A DNA stretch of 64,000 nt from Paraflavitalea pollutisoli. GTDB taxonomy: Bacteria; Bacteroidota; Bacteroidia; Chitinophagales; Chitinophagaceae. Where the stretch lies: NCBI RefSeq assembly GCF_029360705.1, contig NZ_JARKMX010000005.1:62001-126000 (forward strand), read 5' to 3'. A model generated the notes under the pieces. The model was not told where the DNA came from, did no database searches, and saw only the letters and a list, made by a program, of their open reading frames with translations. Both the position numbers and the translations under genes were made by a program. Positions 47,801 through 57,174 of the stretch are shown one piece after another; position 1 is the first letter of the stretch, and each line of letters starts with the position of its first letter.

Positions 47801-50800
47801 ATACGACCCAATGGCGACGATTATGCGCCTGGCCAAACAGCCTCCTACCAGGTTGTCAGCAACCTCGACAAACTATTTGTGATCAAACAAGTGGAAAGGC
47901 GTGGTGTAAAGCCTGAACGCAGCTACCTGGACATAAACCGTGAAAGCCCTGTATACAATATTCCGGTAACGGAAAATGACCTGGGTGGCTTTTCGGCACA
48001 GATCGCTTTCGTAAAACACAATCGCTTCTATAGCCATGCGTTCAATTTCGATGTTCCTTTTACCAACAAGGAGCTGAAGATCGACTTCGCTACCTATCGC
48101 GATAAGACACTACCCGGCAGTGCCGAGCAATGGAAGGTAAAGATCAGCGGAATAAAAGGCGACCAGGTGGCAGCAGAGATGCTCACGGCGATGTATGATG
48201 CCTCGCTCGATCAATTCAATCCCCATAGCTGGAACAGACCTTATATCTGGCAGGCTATTTCCGGTATCACCCGTTGGGATGATATGGACAATTTTCAGTA
48301 CATGGGTAGCTCCGACCGGGTTTTCGAAAAAGAGGATGCTAACTCCTTTGAAAAGACCTATGATGCACTGGTGGGTAGCAATACGGTCAGGGAAGAGGTA
48401 GTGATGATGGGCAATAATGGCACAGTATTCCGCGCCAGAGCGGCTAAACAAGCTGCGGGCAGGGCAACGAATATGGTTTTCGAATCCAATATGGCGGCCG
48501 CACCCGTCTCTGCATCCCTGTCTAAACCAAGGATGATTGCTGTTCCAGACCTGAAGGCTGATCCTGATGGATCTAAAGGCATTATGCGGGATGAATATGA
48601 CAAGGCCGAAGATGCCGGCCCGCTACAGGAGTCCACCCCCATCCAGGCACGTAAGAATTTCAATGAAACCGCTTTCTTCTTCCCCGACCTGCAAACGGAC
48701 GCAGACGGCAATATCACCTTTTCCTTCACCATGCCCGAGGCGCTCACCGAATGGAAATGGATGAGCCTGGCGCATACCAAAGAGCTGGCATTCGGTTATG
48801 CAGAGAAAAAGATCATTACCCAAAAAGACCTGATGGTGCAGCCCAATGCTCCACGCTTCCTGCGGGAAGGTGATCGCATGGACTTCAGCGGTAAGATCGT
48901 GAACCTGAGCGATAAGGAACTAACCGGCCAGGTAGAGTTGCAATTGATCGACCCCACTACCAATCAATCCGTTGATGGATGGTTCCGGAATGTATTCCCC
49001 AACCAGTTCTTTACGGTGGGGGCTGGCCAAAGCATTCCCGTCAACTTCTCGCTGGAAATACCTTTCCAATACAACAAGCCGGTTACTTACCGCCTCATCG
49101 CTGCTACCAAAGCAGCAGGCACGGCGAGCAGTCTGAGTGACGGAGAAGAAAACACCCTGCCGGTTGTCAGCAACCGGATGCTGGTGACAGAAAGCCTGCC
49201 CCTGCCCGTACGTGGCAACGGCACGAAGAATTTCACCTTCGACAAACTGCTGAAAAGCGGAGAAAGCGAAACCCTCAGCCAGCATGCCGTGACCGTTGAG
49301 TTTACCAGCAATCCTGCCTGGTACGCCGTACAGGCACTCCCCTACCTGATGGAGTATCCTTACGAGTGCGCCGAGCAGGTTTTCAACCGGTATTACGCCA
49401 ATACCCTGGCTACAACGATCGCCAACGCTTCTCCTCGCCTGAAGGCTATCTTCGAGCGTTGGAAAACGGCAGACACTGCCGCGTTGCTGAGCAACCTGCA
49501 AAAGAACGAGGAATTAAAATCGGTACTGCTGCAGGAAACGCCCTGGGTCATGGAAGCCAAAACCGAAGCCCAGCAAAAGAAACAGATCGGGCTGCTGTTT
49601 GACCTGATCCGCATGAGCCGCGAACAGGATGCCGCGCTCAGTAAATTGCAAGACCTGCAAACGAACAATGGTGGATTTGCGTGGTTCCAGGGTGGACGTG
49701 ATGATCGCTACATCACGCAATACATGCTCACCAGCATTGGCCACCTGAAGAAGCTGAATGCCCAAAAGAACAATGCACGCATCAATGCCATCGTCAAGGC
49801 CGCCATCCCCTACCTGGATAAGGCCATCAAAGAAGAGTATGATCAATTGCTGAAAAACAATAAGAATGTAGAGCCTAAAGAGGCGCTCAGCAGTATTCAG
49901 ATTCAGTACCTGTACATGCGTAGCTTCTTCCCGGAATATGGTATTCCCGGCACTTCCCTGAAGGCACACACTTATTTCAGGAAACAAGCACAACAACACT
50001 GGCTGAAACAAAGTACCTATATGCAGGGAATGATCGCCCTGGCCCTGCACCGCACAGGGGATGTAGCCAAAGCACAGGCCATTATCGCCTCGCTGAAGCA
50101 ACATGCCGTGGTGAACGAAGAAATGGGTATGTATTGGAAGAATGCATCAGCCGGTTACTATTGGTATCAACATCCCATCGAAACCCAGTCACTGCTGATA
50201 GAAGCATTTACCGAGGTAACGAAAGATCATAAAGCAGTAGCCGACATGAAGACCTGGTTGCTGAAACAAAAGCAAACGCAGAACTGGAGAACCACCAAGG
50301 CTACCGCCGAAGCTTGCTATGCCTTGTTGTTGCAGGGAACCGACTGGCTCAGCAACGAACCACAGGTACAGATCAGCCTGGGCAATTACGTGATCAATAG
50401 CAGTTCCCAAACACAGGAAGCCGGTACGGGTTACTTCAAAAAGGTCATTGACGGCAAAGATGTGAAGCCTGACATGGGTAATATCAAAGTAGCCGTAACT
50501 TCCTCTACACCTTCAGCAGCTGAATCTGTATCCTGGGGAGCCGTATACTGGCAGTACTTCGAAAACCTGGACAAGATCACACAGGCTACCGAAACTCCAC
50601 TGAAGCTGAGCAAGAAACTGTTCGTGGAGCGCCTTACCGATCGCGGCCCCGTGCTGCAGCCCCTGAATGAAGGAGATGCATTGAAGGTAGGTGACAAGGT
50701 GAAGGTGCGTATCGAACTGCGGTCCGACCGGGCCATGGAGTATGTACACATGAAGGATATGCGTGCCGCCTGTCTGGAGCCGGTGAATGTATTGAGCAGC

Positions 50801-51022
50801 TACAAATGGCAGGATGGTCTTGGTTACTACGAAAGCACCAAAGATGCCAGCACCAATTTCTTCTTTGGCAACCTGCCCAAAGGCACCTTTGTTTTTGAGT
50901 ACGCACTCTTCGTGACGCATACAGGCACTTACAGCAATGGAGTTACCACCATCCAGTGTATGTACGCCCCTGAATTCACCAGCCATTCGGAAGGTGTAAA
51001 AGTGACGGTAGAAGCCCAATAA
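44882..51022 (+). CDS. Alpha-2-macroglobulin family protein with thioester motif
   Basis: 2046 residues from the ATG before PLKRVYCLLLAILFVFNATAQ (signal peptide); a GTG 15 codons upstream is the alternative. Bacterial alpha-2-macroglobulins trap proteases in the periplasm. The MG2 domain is near residue 595 (FFTDRSIYRPGQIVHFKG). The A2M domain is near residue 1260 (TAFFFPDLQTDADGN). The internal thioester motif is YECAEQ with Cys1496 and Gln1499, both key residues kept, though the usual Gly or Leu is Ala. A tetratricopeptide-like helical region lies at residues ~30-370. No PBP1C gene adjoins it, unlike in proteobacteria. A terminator follows. Confidence 0.95.
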   Translation: MPLKRVYCLLLAILFVFNATAQQKMNTYDKAWKKIDSLINKKGLPQSALTEVNKIYAQAKQEKNDGQLIKALLYRRALSETNEEGAELKSIAALEAEIATATEPAKAILQNIAASAYWNLFQRYRYRIYNRSATVNFSKADIATWSVPDFHQRISALYLASLKDEKKLQQTKLEPFDPIIVKGNVRYLRPTLFDLLAHEALAYFSTDERNIDKPADAFEITDPAAYADAGNFATHRFRADDTTSLHAKALQLYQRLLHFHAQDAKPEAWIDADIARLSFVHSYAVIDNKTTLYRQALQRIIERYGKLPIAAQASYLLANSYALDAGTYEALGDTTHRFAYLKAIEICEKIIVQKDSSEGKTNCTELLNRIKRQQLGLKTERVNIPGQPFRMLVNYRNITQVYVRVIRLDGSPAIKLDNRSWDEDYWKKVTSLKAQKTFTQSLPDTKDYQEHGVEIKAEALPVGAYALLVSANKDFTLKENALALQTIHVSNLAYINQGTDYYVLNRETGAPVPRATVQVWYNEYDNSKREYVDRKGEVLYSDAQGLFTFAAKRSNQYLNYRLDISTKEDRLALEGNKYLYRTTSTEEENRSATYFFTDRSIYRPGQIVHFKGIMINHRGTNQNAVAANFATQVYLVDANGQEVDSLTVTTNAYGSYSGRFTLPSNNLNGQFTLRDKVTGTNQSFRVEEYKRPRFATEVNKPIGTYRLNDSITVKGFAKAYAGNNIDGATVKYRVVRNVQMPYWYGWGRKIWPPQGRNEAEIAHGTTTTKADGSFEVVFKALPDLSVDKKSQPTFTYNVNADVTDINGETRSGSTTVAVAYQALLLSIEGLNELPIDSLKNVLIKSTNLNNLFEKSKVAVSLYKLKAPDRVFRSRYWEQPDQYVLSQEEYRQLFPYDLYANEDQPASWERQEKVMEMTDSTQVDGRFPYKGKIAAGWYLIEATTKDKYGNPVKALHYLQLFNKPGEHNPVAFGSIRPNGDDYAPGQTASYQVVSNLDKLFVIKQVERRGVKPERSYLDINRESPVYNIPVTENDLGGFSAQIAFVKHNRFYSHAFNFDVPFTNKELKIDFATYRDKTLPGSAEQWKVKISGIKGDQVAAEMLTAMYDASLDQFNPHSWNRPYIWQAISGITRWDDMDNFQYMGSSDRVFEKEDANSFEKTYDALVGSNTVREEVVMMGNNGTVFRARAAKQAAGRATNMVFESNMAAAPVSASLSKPRMIAVPDLKADPDGSKGIMRDEYDKAEDAGPLQESTPIQARKNFNETAFFFPDLQTDADGNITFSFTMPEALTEWKWMSLAHTKELAFGYAEKKIITQKDLMVQPNAPRFLREGDRMDFSGKIVNLSDKELTGQVELQLIDPTTNQSVDGWFRNVFPNQFFTVGAGQSIPVNFSLEIPFQYNKPVTYRLIAATKAAGTASSLSDGEENTLPVVSNRMLVTESLPLPVRGNGTKNFTFDKLLKSGESETLSQHAVTVEFTSNPAWYAVQALPYLMEYPYECAEQVFNRYYANTLATTIANASPRLKAIFERWKTADTAALLSNLQKNEELKSVLLQETPWVMEAKTEAQQKKQIGLLFDLIRMSREQDAALSKLQDLQTNNGGFAWFQGGRDDRYITQYMLTSIGHLKKLNAQKNNARINAIVKAAIPYLDKAIKEEYDQLLKNNKNVEPKEALSSIQIQYLYMRSFFPEYGIPGTSLKAHTYFRKQAQQHWLKQSTYMQGMIALALHRTGDVAKAQAIIASLKQHAVVNEEMGMYWKNASAGYYWYQHPIETQSLLIEAFTEVTKDHKAVADMKTWLLKQKQTQNWRTTKATAEACYALLLQGTDWLSNEPQVQISLGNYVINSSSQTQEAGTGYFKKVIDGKDVKPDMGNIKVAVTSSTPSAAESVSWGAVYWQYFENLDKITQATETPLKLSKKLFVERLTDRGPVLQPLNEGDALKVGDKVKVRIELRSDRAMEYVHMKDMRAACLEPVNVLSSYKWQDGLGYYESTKDASTNFFFGNLPKGTFVFEYALFVTHTGTYSNGVTTIQCMYAPEFTSHSEGVKVTVEAQ

Positions 51023-51056
51023 CATAATCGGCCTTAATTTTATAGGTCACATCATT

Positions 51057-51092
51057 AAGCCGACCACTCTTTGGAGTGGCCGGCTTATTTTT
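51057..51092 (+). terminator. Terminator of the alpha-2-macroglobulin gene
   Basis: A 13-bp stem with one A-C mismatch (AAGCCGACCACTC / GAGTGGCCGGCTT), TTTG loop, then ATTTTT. The U-tract overlaps a promoter box for the next gene. Confidence 0.85.
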
Positions 51093-51093
51093 G
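51086..51093 (+). promoter_or_regulatory. -7 promoter box overlapping the terminator tract
   Basis: TATTTTTG is an exact TAnnTTTG match ending 4 nt before the ATG of the FAD oxidoreductase gene. A TTTG at 51070-51073 is too close (12 nt) for a usual -33 box. Confidence 0.4.
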
Positions 51094-51097
51094 CGCC

Positions 51098-52153
51098 ATG
51101 CATAAGGATATTCTCATCGTTGGACAGGGCATCTGTGGCACCTTCTTAAGCTGGTACCTGGAGCAGGCTGGTATCTCCTACCTGGTGATCGATGTGCCGC
51201 AGGACAATACCGCCTCTAAAGTAGCAGCAGGCATCATCAACCCGGTGACGGGCCGCCGGATTGTGAAGACCTGGCTCATCGATGAAGTGATGCCCTTTGC
51301 CAAACAGGCGTATGAAACACTTGGCGCTGCACTGGGCGTCAATGCTATTGACACTACCAGCATTGTCGATTTCTATGCCACGCCTCAAATGAAGCTGGCC
51401 TTCGAAAAGAAGTACCAGGAAGATCCGCAATACCTCTCGCTACCTGCTGATGAAAATAACTGGCACTCGTTGTTCAATTATGATTTTGGTTACGGTGAGA
51501 TAGATCCCTGTTACCTGGTCAGGCTGCAGGAGATTATACCCGCCTGGAGGGCGCGGCTGCAGAACCGGCAGCTACTGCTGGAAGAACGGTTCGAGGTGGA
51601 GCAACTGCAGGTTACTGGTACAGGTGTCAATTACAAGGATGTCACAGCATCACGCATCATCTTCAGCGATGGAATTGCCACCGCCAACAATCCTTATTTT
51701 AAGACCCTGCCTTTTGCCCCCAATAAAGGCGAAGCGGTATGGGCCGAGATAGGAGGTCTCCCGCCTACACATATCTTCAAAAAGGGATTCAACCTTGTAC
51801 CTTGGAAGGACAATGTATTCTGGCTGGGTTCCACCTATCTCTGGGAATTTGAGAATGACCTGCCTACACCAGGCTTCCGGCAGTTTGCCCACAACTGGCT
51901 GTTACAAACCGTCAAGTTGCCATTCAGGATACTCGATCACAAAGCGGCGGTACGACCTGCCACCCTCGAGCGTCGGCCTTTTGTAGGGTTTCATCCGTTG
52001 CATCCTGCTATTGGCATCTTCAATGGTATGGGGACCAAAGGATGTTCACTAGCGCCTTGGTTTGCCCGCCAACTGGTGGAGCATATCAGGTCTGGTGAGG
52101 CCATTGCTCCTGAAGCGGATGTCAAACGGTTTCAGCGGGTATTGTCGAGATAG
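51098..52153 (+). CDS. FAD-dependent oxidoreductase (DAO family)
   Basis: 351 residues. Dinucleotide-binding motif IVGQGICGTFLSWYLEQAG (GxGxxG) at the N-terminus, then AAGIINPVTGRR, where flavin contacts occur in the D-amino-acid oxidase fold. C-terminal FAD motif in LERRPFVGFHP ... IFNGMGTKGCSLAPW. Closest in feel to the MnmC C-terminal or glycine-oxidase group; the amine substrate is unknown. The start ATG is the one before HKDILIVG; the 9-codon upstream extension lies in the terminator. Ends at a strong terminator facing a convergent gene. Confidence 0.9.
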   Translation: MHKDILIVGQGICGTFLSWYLEQAGISYLVIDVPQDNTASKVAAGIINPVTGRRIVKTWLIDEVMPFAKQAYETLGAALGVNAIDTTSIVDFYATPQMKLAFEKKYQEDPQYLSLPADENNWHSLFNYDFGYGEIDPCYLVRLQEIIPAWRARLQNRQLLLEERFEVEQLQVTGTGVNYKDVTASRIIFSDGIATANNPYFKTLPFAPNKGEAVWAEIGGLPPTHIFKKGFNLVPWKDNVFWLGSTYLWEFENDLPTPGFRQFAHNWLLQTVKLPFRILDHKAAVRPATLERRPFVGFHPLHPAIGIFNGMGTKGCSLAPWFARQLVEHIRSGEAIAPEADVKRFQRVLSR

Positions 52154-52208
52154 CCGTTGCAGCTTTGAATGGAGAAAACCCTAATCGTGCAAGAAGTGAA
52201 TAAAAGAC

Positions 52209-52252
52209 AACCGGTTCAGGTGTCTGTCGGGCGACAGCTACCTGAACCGGTT
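52209..52252 (+). terminator. Terminator after the FAD oxidoreductase, between convergent genes
   Basis: A perfect 13-bp stem AACCGGTTCAGGT / ACCTGAACCGGTT (52209-52221 and 52240-52252). It lies between two convergent genes and could act for both. Confidence 0.8.
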
Positions 52253-52282
52253 TATATATATCGTTCAGTAATAATTGGCCAG

Positions 52283-53086
52283 TTACGCCGCGATCTTGTT
52301 AGCCGCCGTGAGGATCACGGAAGGGTCCTGACGCAGCAGGGTGCTCATCGCTTTGTAGAGTTCGGGCAATTCGTGACGCAGACGGATTGGGTTTTCAAAG
52401 AACACTTCAACGCTTACTGCCCAAAACTCGTGGTAGTTGCTGGCGGCATAATCGCCGAGTATGTTCTTGGCCCCTTTCTGCATAGACTCGAAGATCGGGC
52501 GCGCTACTTTGGAAAAGTTTTTGAACTCGCCTTTGAAGTGTTTATCCTCTTCTGTTTGGGTTATAAAGTTAACCCACGCCAACGCATGTCCCATTTCGTG
52601 CAAACCTACATTACAGTTGGGTTGTTCGCCCTTGATGCCCTTCAGGAAATTATCCCAGGAAAGATAAATACCACTCAGATCCACATGCCCCATAAATGGC
52701 CGTGAGTAAAATCCATAGTGATAGTCATCCTTGATCACATAGATGTCCCTGAAATAGTTCAGCAAATACTTATCCAATCCGAATGTCAGTTGAACCGAGG
52801 CAGCACTAACGAGAATGGGCATCTCAGCAGTAGGTGTAACTTCTATATAATGAAACTTCTTGGCTTTATGGAACAGATAGGTGCGGAATAAAAATTTACG
52901 TTGTTCTTCGAGGTTGAGTCTGTTATAGTAACGAATGTTTTTGGAGACGATCGAGTGGTAAAAAGTTTCCTGGGCGAGAAATGATTTATACTGACGTTTA
53001 ACGTAGAGGCGGTTGATCCATTCACTCACCGGATTATGGAGAATGAGGATGCTAGTAACCACCAGGAAAATGATCAAAATTTCCAT
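52283..53086 (-). CDS. M90 (MtfA-like) zinc-dependent peptidase, short paralog
   Basis: 267 residues with one N-terminal membrane helix (ILIIFLVVTSILILH). The zincin motif is HEMGH (His163, Glu164, His167), with the third ligand probably Glu220 in NYHEFWA. Family: MtfA/M90, where E. coli MtfA binds the repressor Mlc and cleaves peptides. It is a paralog of the next leftward gene, sharing SxxxVQLTFGLxxYL, YVIKDDYHYG and GIYLSWDNF. No sugar-regulator partner is visible nearby. Confidence 0.9.
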   Translation of the reverse strand: MEILIIFLVVTSILILHNPVSEWINRLYVKRQYKSFLAQETFYHSIVSKNIRYYNRLNLEEQRKFLFRTYLFHKAKKFHYIEVTPTAEMPILVSAASVQLTFGLDKYLLNYFRDIYVIKDDYHYGFYSRPFMGHVDLSGIYLSWDNFLKGIKGEQPNCNVGLHEMGHALAWVNFITQTEEDKHFKGEFKNFSKVARPIFESMQKGAKNILGDYAASNYHEFWAVSVEVFFENPIRLRHELPELYKAMSTLLRQDPSVILTAANKIAA

Positions 53087-53306
53087 AAGGGTCCATTTTT
53101 TCTTTTTGTGAATAGGTACGTGGTAACGGATGTGGTTTCACAAAGCTTGGATTAGAAAAAACGGTCTTTCGGGAGTATGGAAGTTTCAGGAACAGAGGGG
53201 TCAATTCTTAATGGGGTATCTATAACCCGGGTACAAAATAGAAACAATAGTTGGTAAATGAAAGCCCCGGATAATAATTTTATAACCTTATTATAATATG
53301 CTGGCG

Positions 53307-54302
53307 TTAAACATTTTCTACTACGTTCAGTACAATTCCCGGTGTTAGGGTGTCCTGATTGAGCAGTTTACACATAGCGCTATACAACTCAGGCAATTGT
53401 ATTTTAAAGGAGGTTGGCCGTTCAAAGAAATTCTCTACACAGACAGCCCAGAACTCTTCATAACGGGTAGCGGCATACCGGCCGAGAAAACCGCCCGAAA
53501 TATCCGATTGCATTGTTTCAAACACCTCGCGGCCTGTTGCCGAGAACCGGATGAACCTGTCGTGAAAACCATCATCGCGGCCTTCACTAACGTTGAAGTT
53601 CACATAGGCCAGCGCATGCGCCATTTCATGCAACCCAACATTGTCACCATCGAAATAGTTGTCGTACCCTTTTATAAAATTACTCCACGAAAGATATATA
53701 CCGTCGTGCGACACATGTCCCTGAAAGGGAACACTATTGGGACCATAGTGGTAATCATGTCGTAATACATAGATCTTTTCAAAATGATCCATCAGGTACT
53801 GCTCCAGGCCAAAAGTCAATTGAACCGCCGTGGCACTGATGAGCAGAGACATTCGTTCTTCCGGTGTTATTTCAACAAACTCAAATTCTTTGGTGGTCAT
53901 GAACACCACGGTTCTTTTCAGGAACCTTTCCTGTAGCCGCGGTGGAAGATTACGGTAATACGGCAGGTATTGCAGCAGTACTGCATGGTAATCGGGCTGC
54001 CGGTCTTCGATAACAGCCTGTGCCTTGCGTGATTGCAGTGCCCGGCGCACCTGGTCTATCAGGCGGGGGAAAAGCAGGATGATCAAAAGCAAGACGAATA
54101 TGATCACGAAAAACCAATTTCCGACACGGTGTACAAAAGACCTCTCTTCTGCCACCTGCAATTGAACCGTTTTGAATGACTTAAGCGGGGTAGCAGCCAC
54201 AGGAAGGGTATCTTTTGCCGGCACCGGCGGAAGTGACCGGTGAGGGACTGAAACGGTATCAGTTTGAGGACCAAGGTACTTATAGGTGGAATCCTGCGGC
54301 AT
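53307..54302 (-). CDS. M90 (MtfA-like) zinc-dependent peptidase, long paralog
   Basis: 331 residues. Compared with the paralog downstream, it has an extra ~60-residue Pro/Thr-rich N-terminus before its single transmembrane helix (FFVIIFVLLLIILLF, ~65-79). That N-terminus should be outside the membrane or, by orientation, face the periplasm. The zincin motif is HEMAH (His225, Glu226, His229). About 220 nt separate the two genes. Duplication followed by divergence of the N-terminus is the simplest reading. Confidence 0.88.
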   Translation of the reverse strand: MPQDSTYKYLGPQTDTVSVPHRSLPPVPAKDTLPVAATPLKSFKTVQLQVAEERSFVHRVGNWFFVIIFVLLLIILLFPRLIDQVRRALQSRKAQAVIEDRQPDYHAVLLQYLPYYRNLPPRLQERFLKRTVVFMTTKEFEFVEITPEERMSLLISATAVQLTFGLEQYLMDHFEKIYVLRHDYHYGPNSVPFQGHVSHDGIYLSWSNFIKGYDNYFDGDNVGLHEMAHALAYVNFNVSEGRDDGFHDRFIRFSATGREVFETMQSDISGGFLGRYAATRYEEFWAVCVENFFERPTSFKIQLPELYSAMCKLLNQDTLTPGIVLNVVENV

Positions 54303-54532
54303 CTGTCGTGAAAATAATCATTTCCTGCCTGGGTGGTCAACGGTGGAAGGAACCCTGTTTTCTGTTACCTTTGCCGCTCACCGGTCATTTTGGCCGACCA
54401 GGAACTGAAATGTTGAATATTAATTGTTTATAGACCCTATACTGAACCTTGCAGGTTACAGTTACCGATCAGTAAACAACGTTCGCTTTTGGGATTCATT
54501 GTAAACAGCAATCATTAAATAAAAAATAGGCA

Positions 54533-56362
54533 ATGTACAGAACGCATACCTGTGGCGAACTTAGGTTGGCACAGGCCGGCCAGGAAGTAACACTCGCCGG
54601 TTGGATCCAAACGGTAAGGAAATTTGGCAGTATCACCTTTGCTGACCTGCGTGACCGGTATGGCATTACGCAGTTGTTGTTCAGTGAAGAACTGAACCCT
54701 CAATTGGATCAACAGCCACTCGGTCGCGAGTTTGTGATCCAGGTGAAAGGGGCAGTGATCGAAAGGACCAATAAAAACCCTAACCTACCCACCGGTGATA
54801 TCGAGATCAGGGTTCAATCGTTTATCATCCTGAATAAGTCGGTAACCCCGCCGTTCACCGTACAGGACGACACCGATGGTGGTGATGACCTCCGCATGAA
54901 GTTCCGTTACCTCGACCTGCGTCGCAATGCCGTTAAAAGGAACCTGGAGTTGCGTTACGCCGTAAACCGGGCTGCCCGCAACTATCTTCATGAGAATCAG
55001 TTCATGGATATCGAAACGCCCTTCCTCATCAAGAGTACACCGGAAGGTGCACGCGATTTCGTCGTGCCTTCGCGCATGAATCCGGGACAATTCTATGCCT
55101 TGCCCCAATCGCCCCAAACCTTCAAGCAATTGCTGATGGTGAGTGGCTATGACCGCTACTACCAGGTAGTAAAGTGCTTCCGTGATGAGGATCTTCGTGC
55201 CGACCGCCAGCCGGAATTCACGCAGATCGACTGCGAAATGAGTTTCGTAGAGCAGGAAGATATCCTCAATATGTTTGAGGGTATGGTGAAGCATATCTTC
55301 AAGACCGTAAAGGACATCGATTATACAGAAACGGTGCAGCGCATGACCTGGGAACAGGCTATGTGGCAATATGGTAATGACAAACCAGATATCCGTTTCG
55401 GCATGCAGCTGCTGAATATCAAATCGGCCTTTAACCAGGGCGGGTGCAACATACCCCGTGAGGAACTGCTGGCAGGCGTTGATTTCAAAGTGTTCAATGA
55501 GGCAGAAACTGTAGTCGCTATCGCTGTTCCTGGTTGTGCAGAATATACGCGCAAGCAAACTGATGAACTGACCGATTGGGTAAAGCGTCCGCAGATCGGC
55601 ATGCAAGGCCTTGTGTTCATCAAGTGCAATGCAGATGGCACCTACAAGAGTAGTGTTGACAAATTCTTCTCCGAAGACAAACTGAAGGCGATTGCCGATG
55701 CAGCTGGCGCCAAAGCCGGCGACCTCGTATTGATCCTGGCTGGGTTGGAAGAAAGAACGCGCAAAGCGATCAGTGAACTGCGTCTGGAAATGGGCGAACG
55801 CCTGGGCATGCGCAAGAAAGATGAGTATAAATTACTGTGGGTACTTGATTTCCCGCTGTTTGAATATGCAGAAGACGAGAATCGCTGGGTAGCTCGCCAC
55901 CATCCATTTACAGCTCCCAAGCCCGATCAGATCTCGACGATGATCAATAATAACCCGGTGATCGAGAACGCAGCCGAATACCTCAAACACCCTTATTCCA
56001 GCATCAAAGCCAATGCTTATGATATGGTACTGAATGGTAATGAGATTGGCGGTGGCTCAATACGGATCTTCCAGCGCGAACTGCAGGAGAAAATGTTTGC
56101 AGCATTGGGTATGTCGAAAGAAGAGTCACTACATAAATTCGGGTTCCTGTTGGGCGCTTTTGAATACGGGGCACCTCCGCATGGTGGTATAGCTTTCGGC
56201 TTCGACAGGCTTTGTTCCATACTCGGCGGCAGCGAGAGCATCCGCGACTTCATTGCGTTTCCGAAGAACAACAGCGGCCGTGATGTCATGCTGGATGCCC
56301 CATCCACCATCGACGATAAACAACTGGACGAATTACAGATCAAGTTAAACCTCAAATCGTAG
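54533..56362 (+). CDS. aspS: Aspartyl-tRNA synthetase
   Basis: 609 residues, bacterial-type AspRS. N-terminal OB fold ([23 protein letters not shown]), class II catalytic core ([35 protein letters not shown] as motif 2, [12 protein letters not shown] as motif 3), and the bacterial GAD insertion at ~300-400. Charges tRNA-Asp in the cytoplasm. Flanked by a 230-nt upstream gap and a terminator. Confidence 0.98.
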   Translation: MYRTHTCGELRLAQAGQEVTLAGWIQTVRKFGSITFADLRDRYGITQLLFSEELNPQLDQQPLGREFVIQVKGAVIERTNKNPNLPTGDIEIRVQSFIILNKSVTPPFTVQDDTDGGDDLRMKFRYLDLRRNAVKRNLELRYAVNRAARNYLHENQFMDIETPFLIKSTPEGARDFVVPSRMNPGQFYALPQSPQTFKQLLMVSGYDRYYQVVKCFRDEDLRADRQPEFTQIDCEMSFVEQEDILNMFEGMVKHIFKTVKDIDYTETVQRMTWEQAMWQYGNDKPDIRFGMQLLNIKSAFNQGGCNIPREELLAGVDFKVFNEAETVVAIAVPGCAEYTRKQTDELTDWVKRPQIGMQGLVFIKCNADGTYKSSVDKFFSEDKLKAIADAAGAKAGDLVLILAGLEERTRKAISELRLEMGERLGMRKKDEYKLLWVLDFPLFEYAEDENRWVARHHPFTAPKPDQISTMINNNPVIENAAEYLKHPYSSIKANAYDMVLNGNEIGGGSIRIFQRELQEKMFAALGMSKEESLHKFGFLLGAFEYGAPPHGGIAFGFDRLCSILGGSESIRDFIAFPKNNSGRDVMLDAPSTIDDKQLDELQIKLNLKS

Positions 56363-56435
56363 GGGGAGAGCGTGTAGTAAAGTGGCCGGGAGGCACACGA
56401 TCAGCGCAATAGAAGAGATCGATGATATAACGCGG

Positions 56436-56473
56436 AAGGTACAAGTTGCATCAGGTAGCTTGTACCTTTTTTT
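56436..56473 (+). terminator. Terminator of aspS
   Basis: A perfect 10-bp stem AAGGTACAAG / CTTGTACCTT with a 13-nt loop and a long T-run. Confidence 0.88.
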
Positions 56474-56514
56474 CATTTGGCAATAAGCAAAGCAGTGTAA
56501 ATAGTATCTATATG

Positions 56515-57174
56515 CTAGTCGATTAATTTGTTACGCATGCCGTACATGATCAGCCCTGCAATGGTTTTGGCACCCACTTTTGATTTCATATTCTGCCGAA
56601 TGGTCTCCACTGTCCGGGGGCTCAGAAAGATCTCTTTTGATATTTCGTCGGTCGTTTTGTCTTCCGCCAGCAACTTCAGGATACGCACTTCTTTTTCGGA
56701 GAACTTCACCGGGTTGGGATAAAACTGACGTACCTGCTTTTTAGTCTGCAGTTTGGACAGTACGGCTTTATTAACCAAATCATTAAAGTAGAAATCATCG
56801 TTCATGCAGGTCAGGATCGCCTGGTAGATCTCGTCGGGGTCGGAAGTTTTGGTGAGATAGGCATTGGCGCCCATTTCCATCATTTTGGTGATCATCTCCT
56901 GGTCGTCATACATAGTGAGCACAATGATCTTGACATCGAAGTATTCTTTCCGGAGAATTCCTATGGCATTGACTCCATCGACCTCAGGCATACGGATGTC
57001 CATCAGCAACACGTCGGGCTTCTTCAGTTGCATTTTGTGCATCAGATCCTTGCCATCTTCGGCTTCCCAAAGGATTTTCAGGTACTCCTTGCCTTTCAGA
57101 GCCATTTTTATACCATCACGGAAGATCTTGTGGTCATCCGCGAGTGAAACTTTAATTACCAGTTCAGCACTCAT
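56515..57174 (-). CDS. NarL/FixJ-type response regulator (leftward paralog)
   Basis: 219 residues: receiver domain (phosphoacceptor Asp in DVLLMDIRMPEVDG) and LuxR-type helix-turn-helix (FSEKEVRILKLLAEDKTTDEI...). Its C-terminus ends RNKLID, nearly the same as the other regulator at 60281 (KNNLID), so the two are paralogs. No kinase gene lies beside it on this strand; the HisKA_3 kinase 2 kb away on the opposite strand is one possible partner. The 906-bp region upstream is unusually long. Confidence 0.93.
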   Translation of the reverse strand: MSAELVIKVSLADDHKIFRDGIKMALKGKEYLKILWEAEDGKDLMHKMQLKKPDVLLMDIRMPEVDGVNAIGILRKEYFDVKIIVLTMYDDQEMITKMMEMGANAYLTKTSDPDEIYQAILTCMNDDFYFNDLVNKAVLSKLQTKKQVRQFYPNPVKFSEKEVRILKLLAEDKTTDEISKEIFLSPRTVETIRQNMKSKVGAKTIAGLIMYGMRNKLID

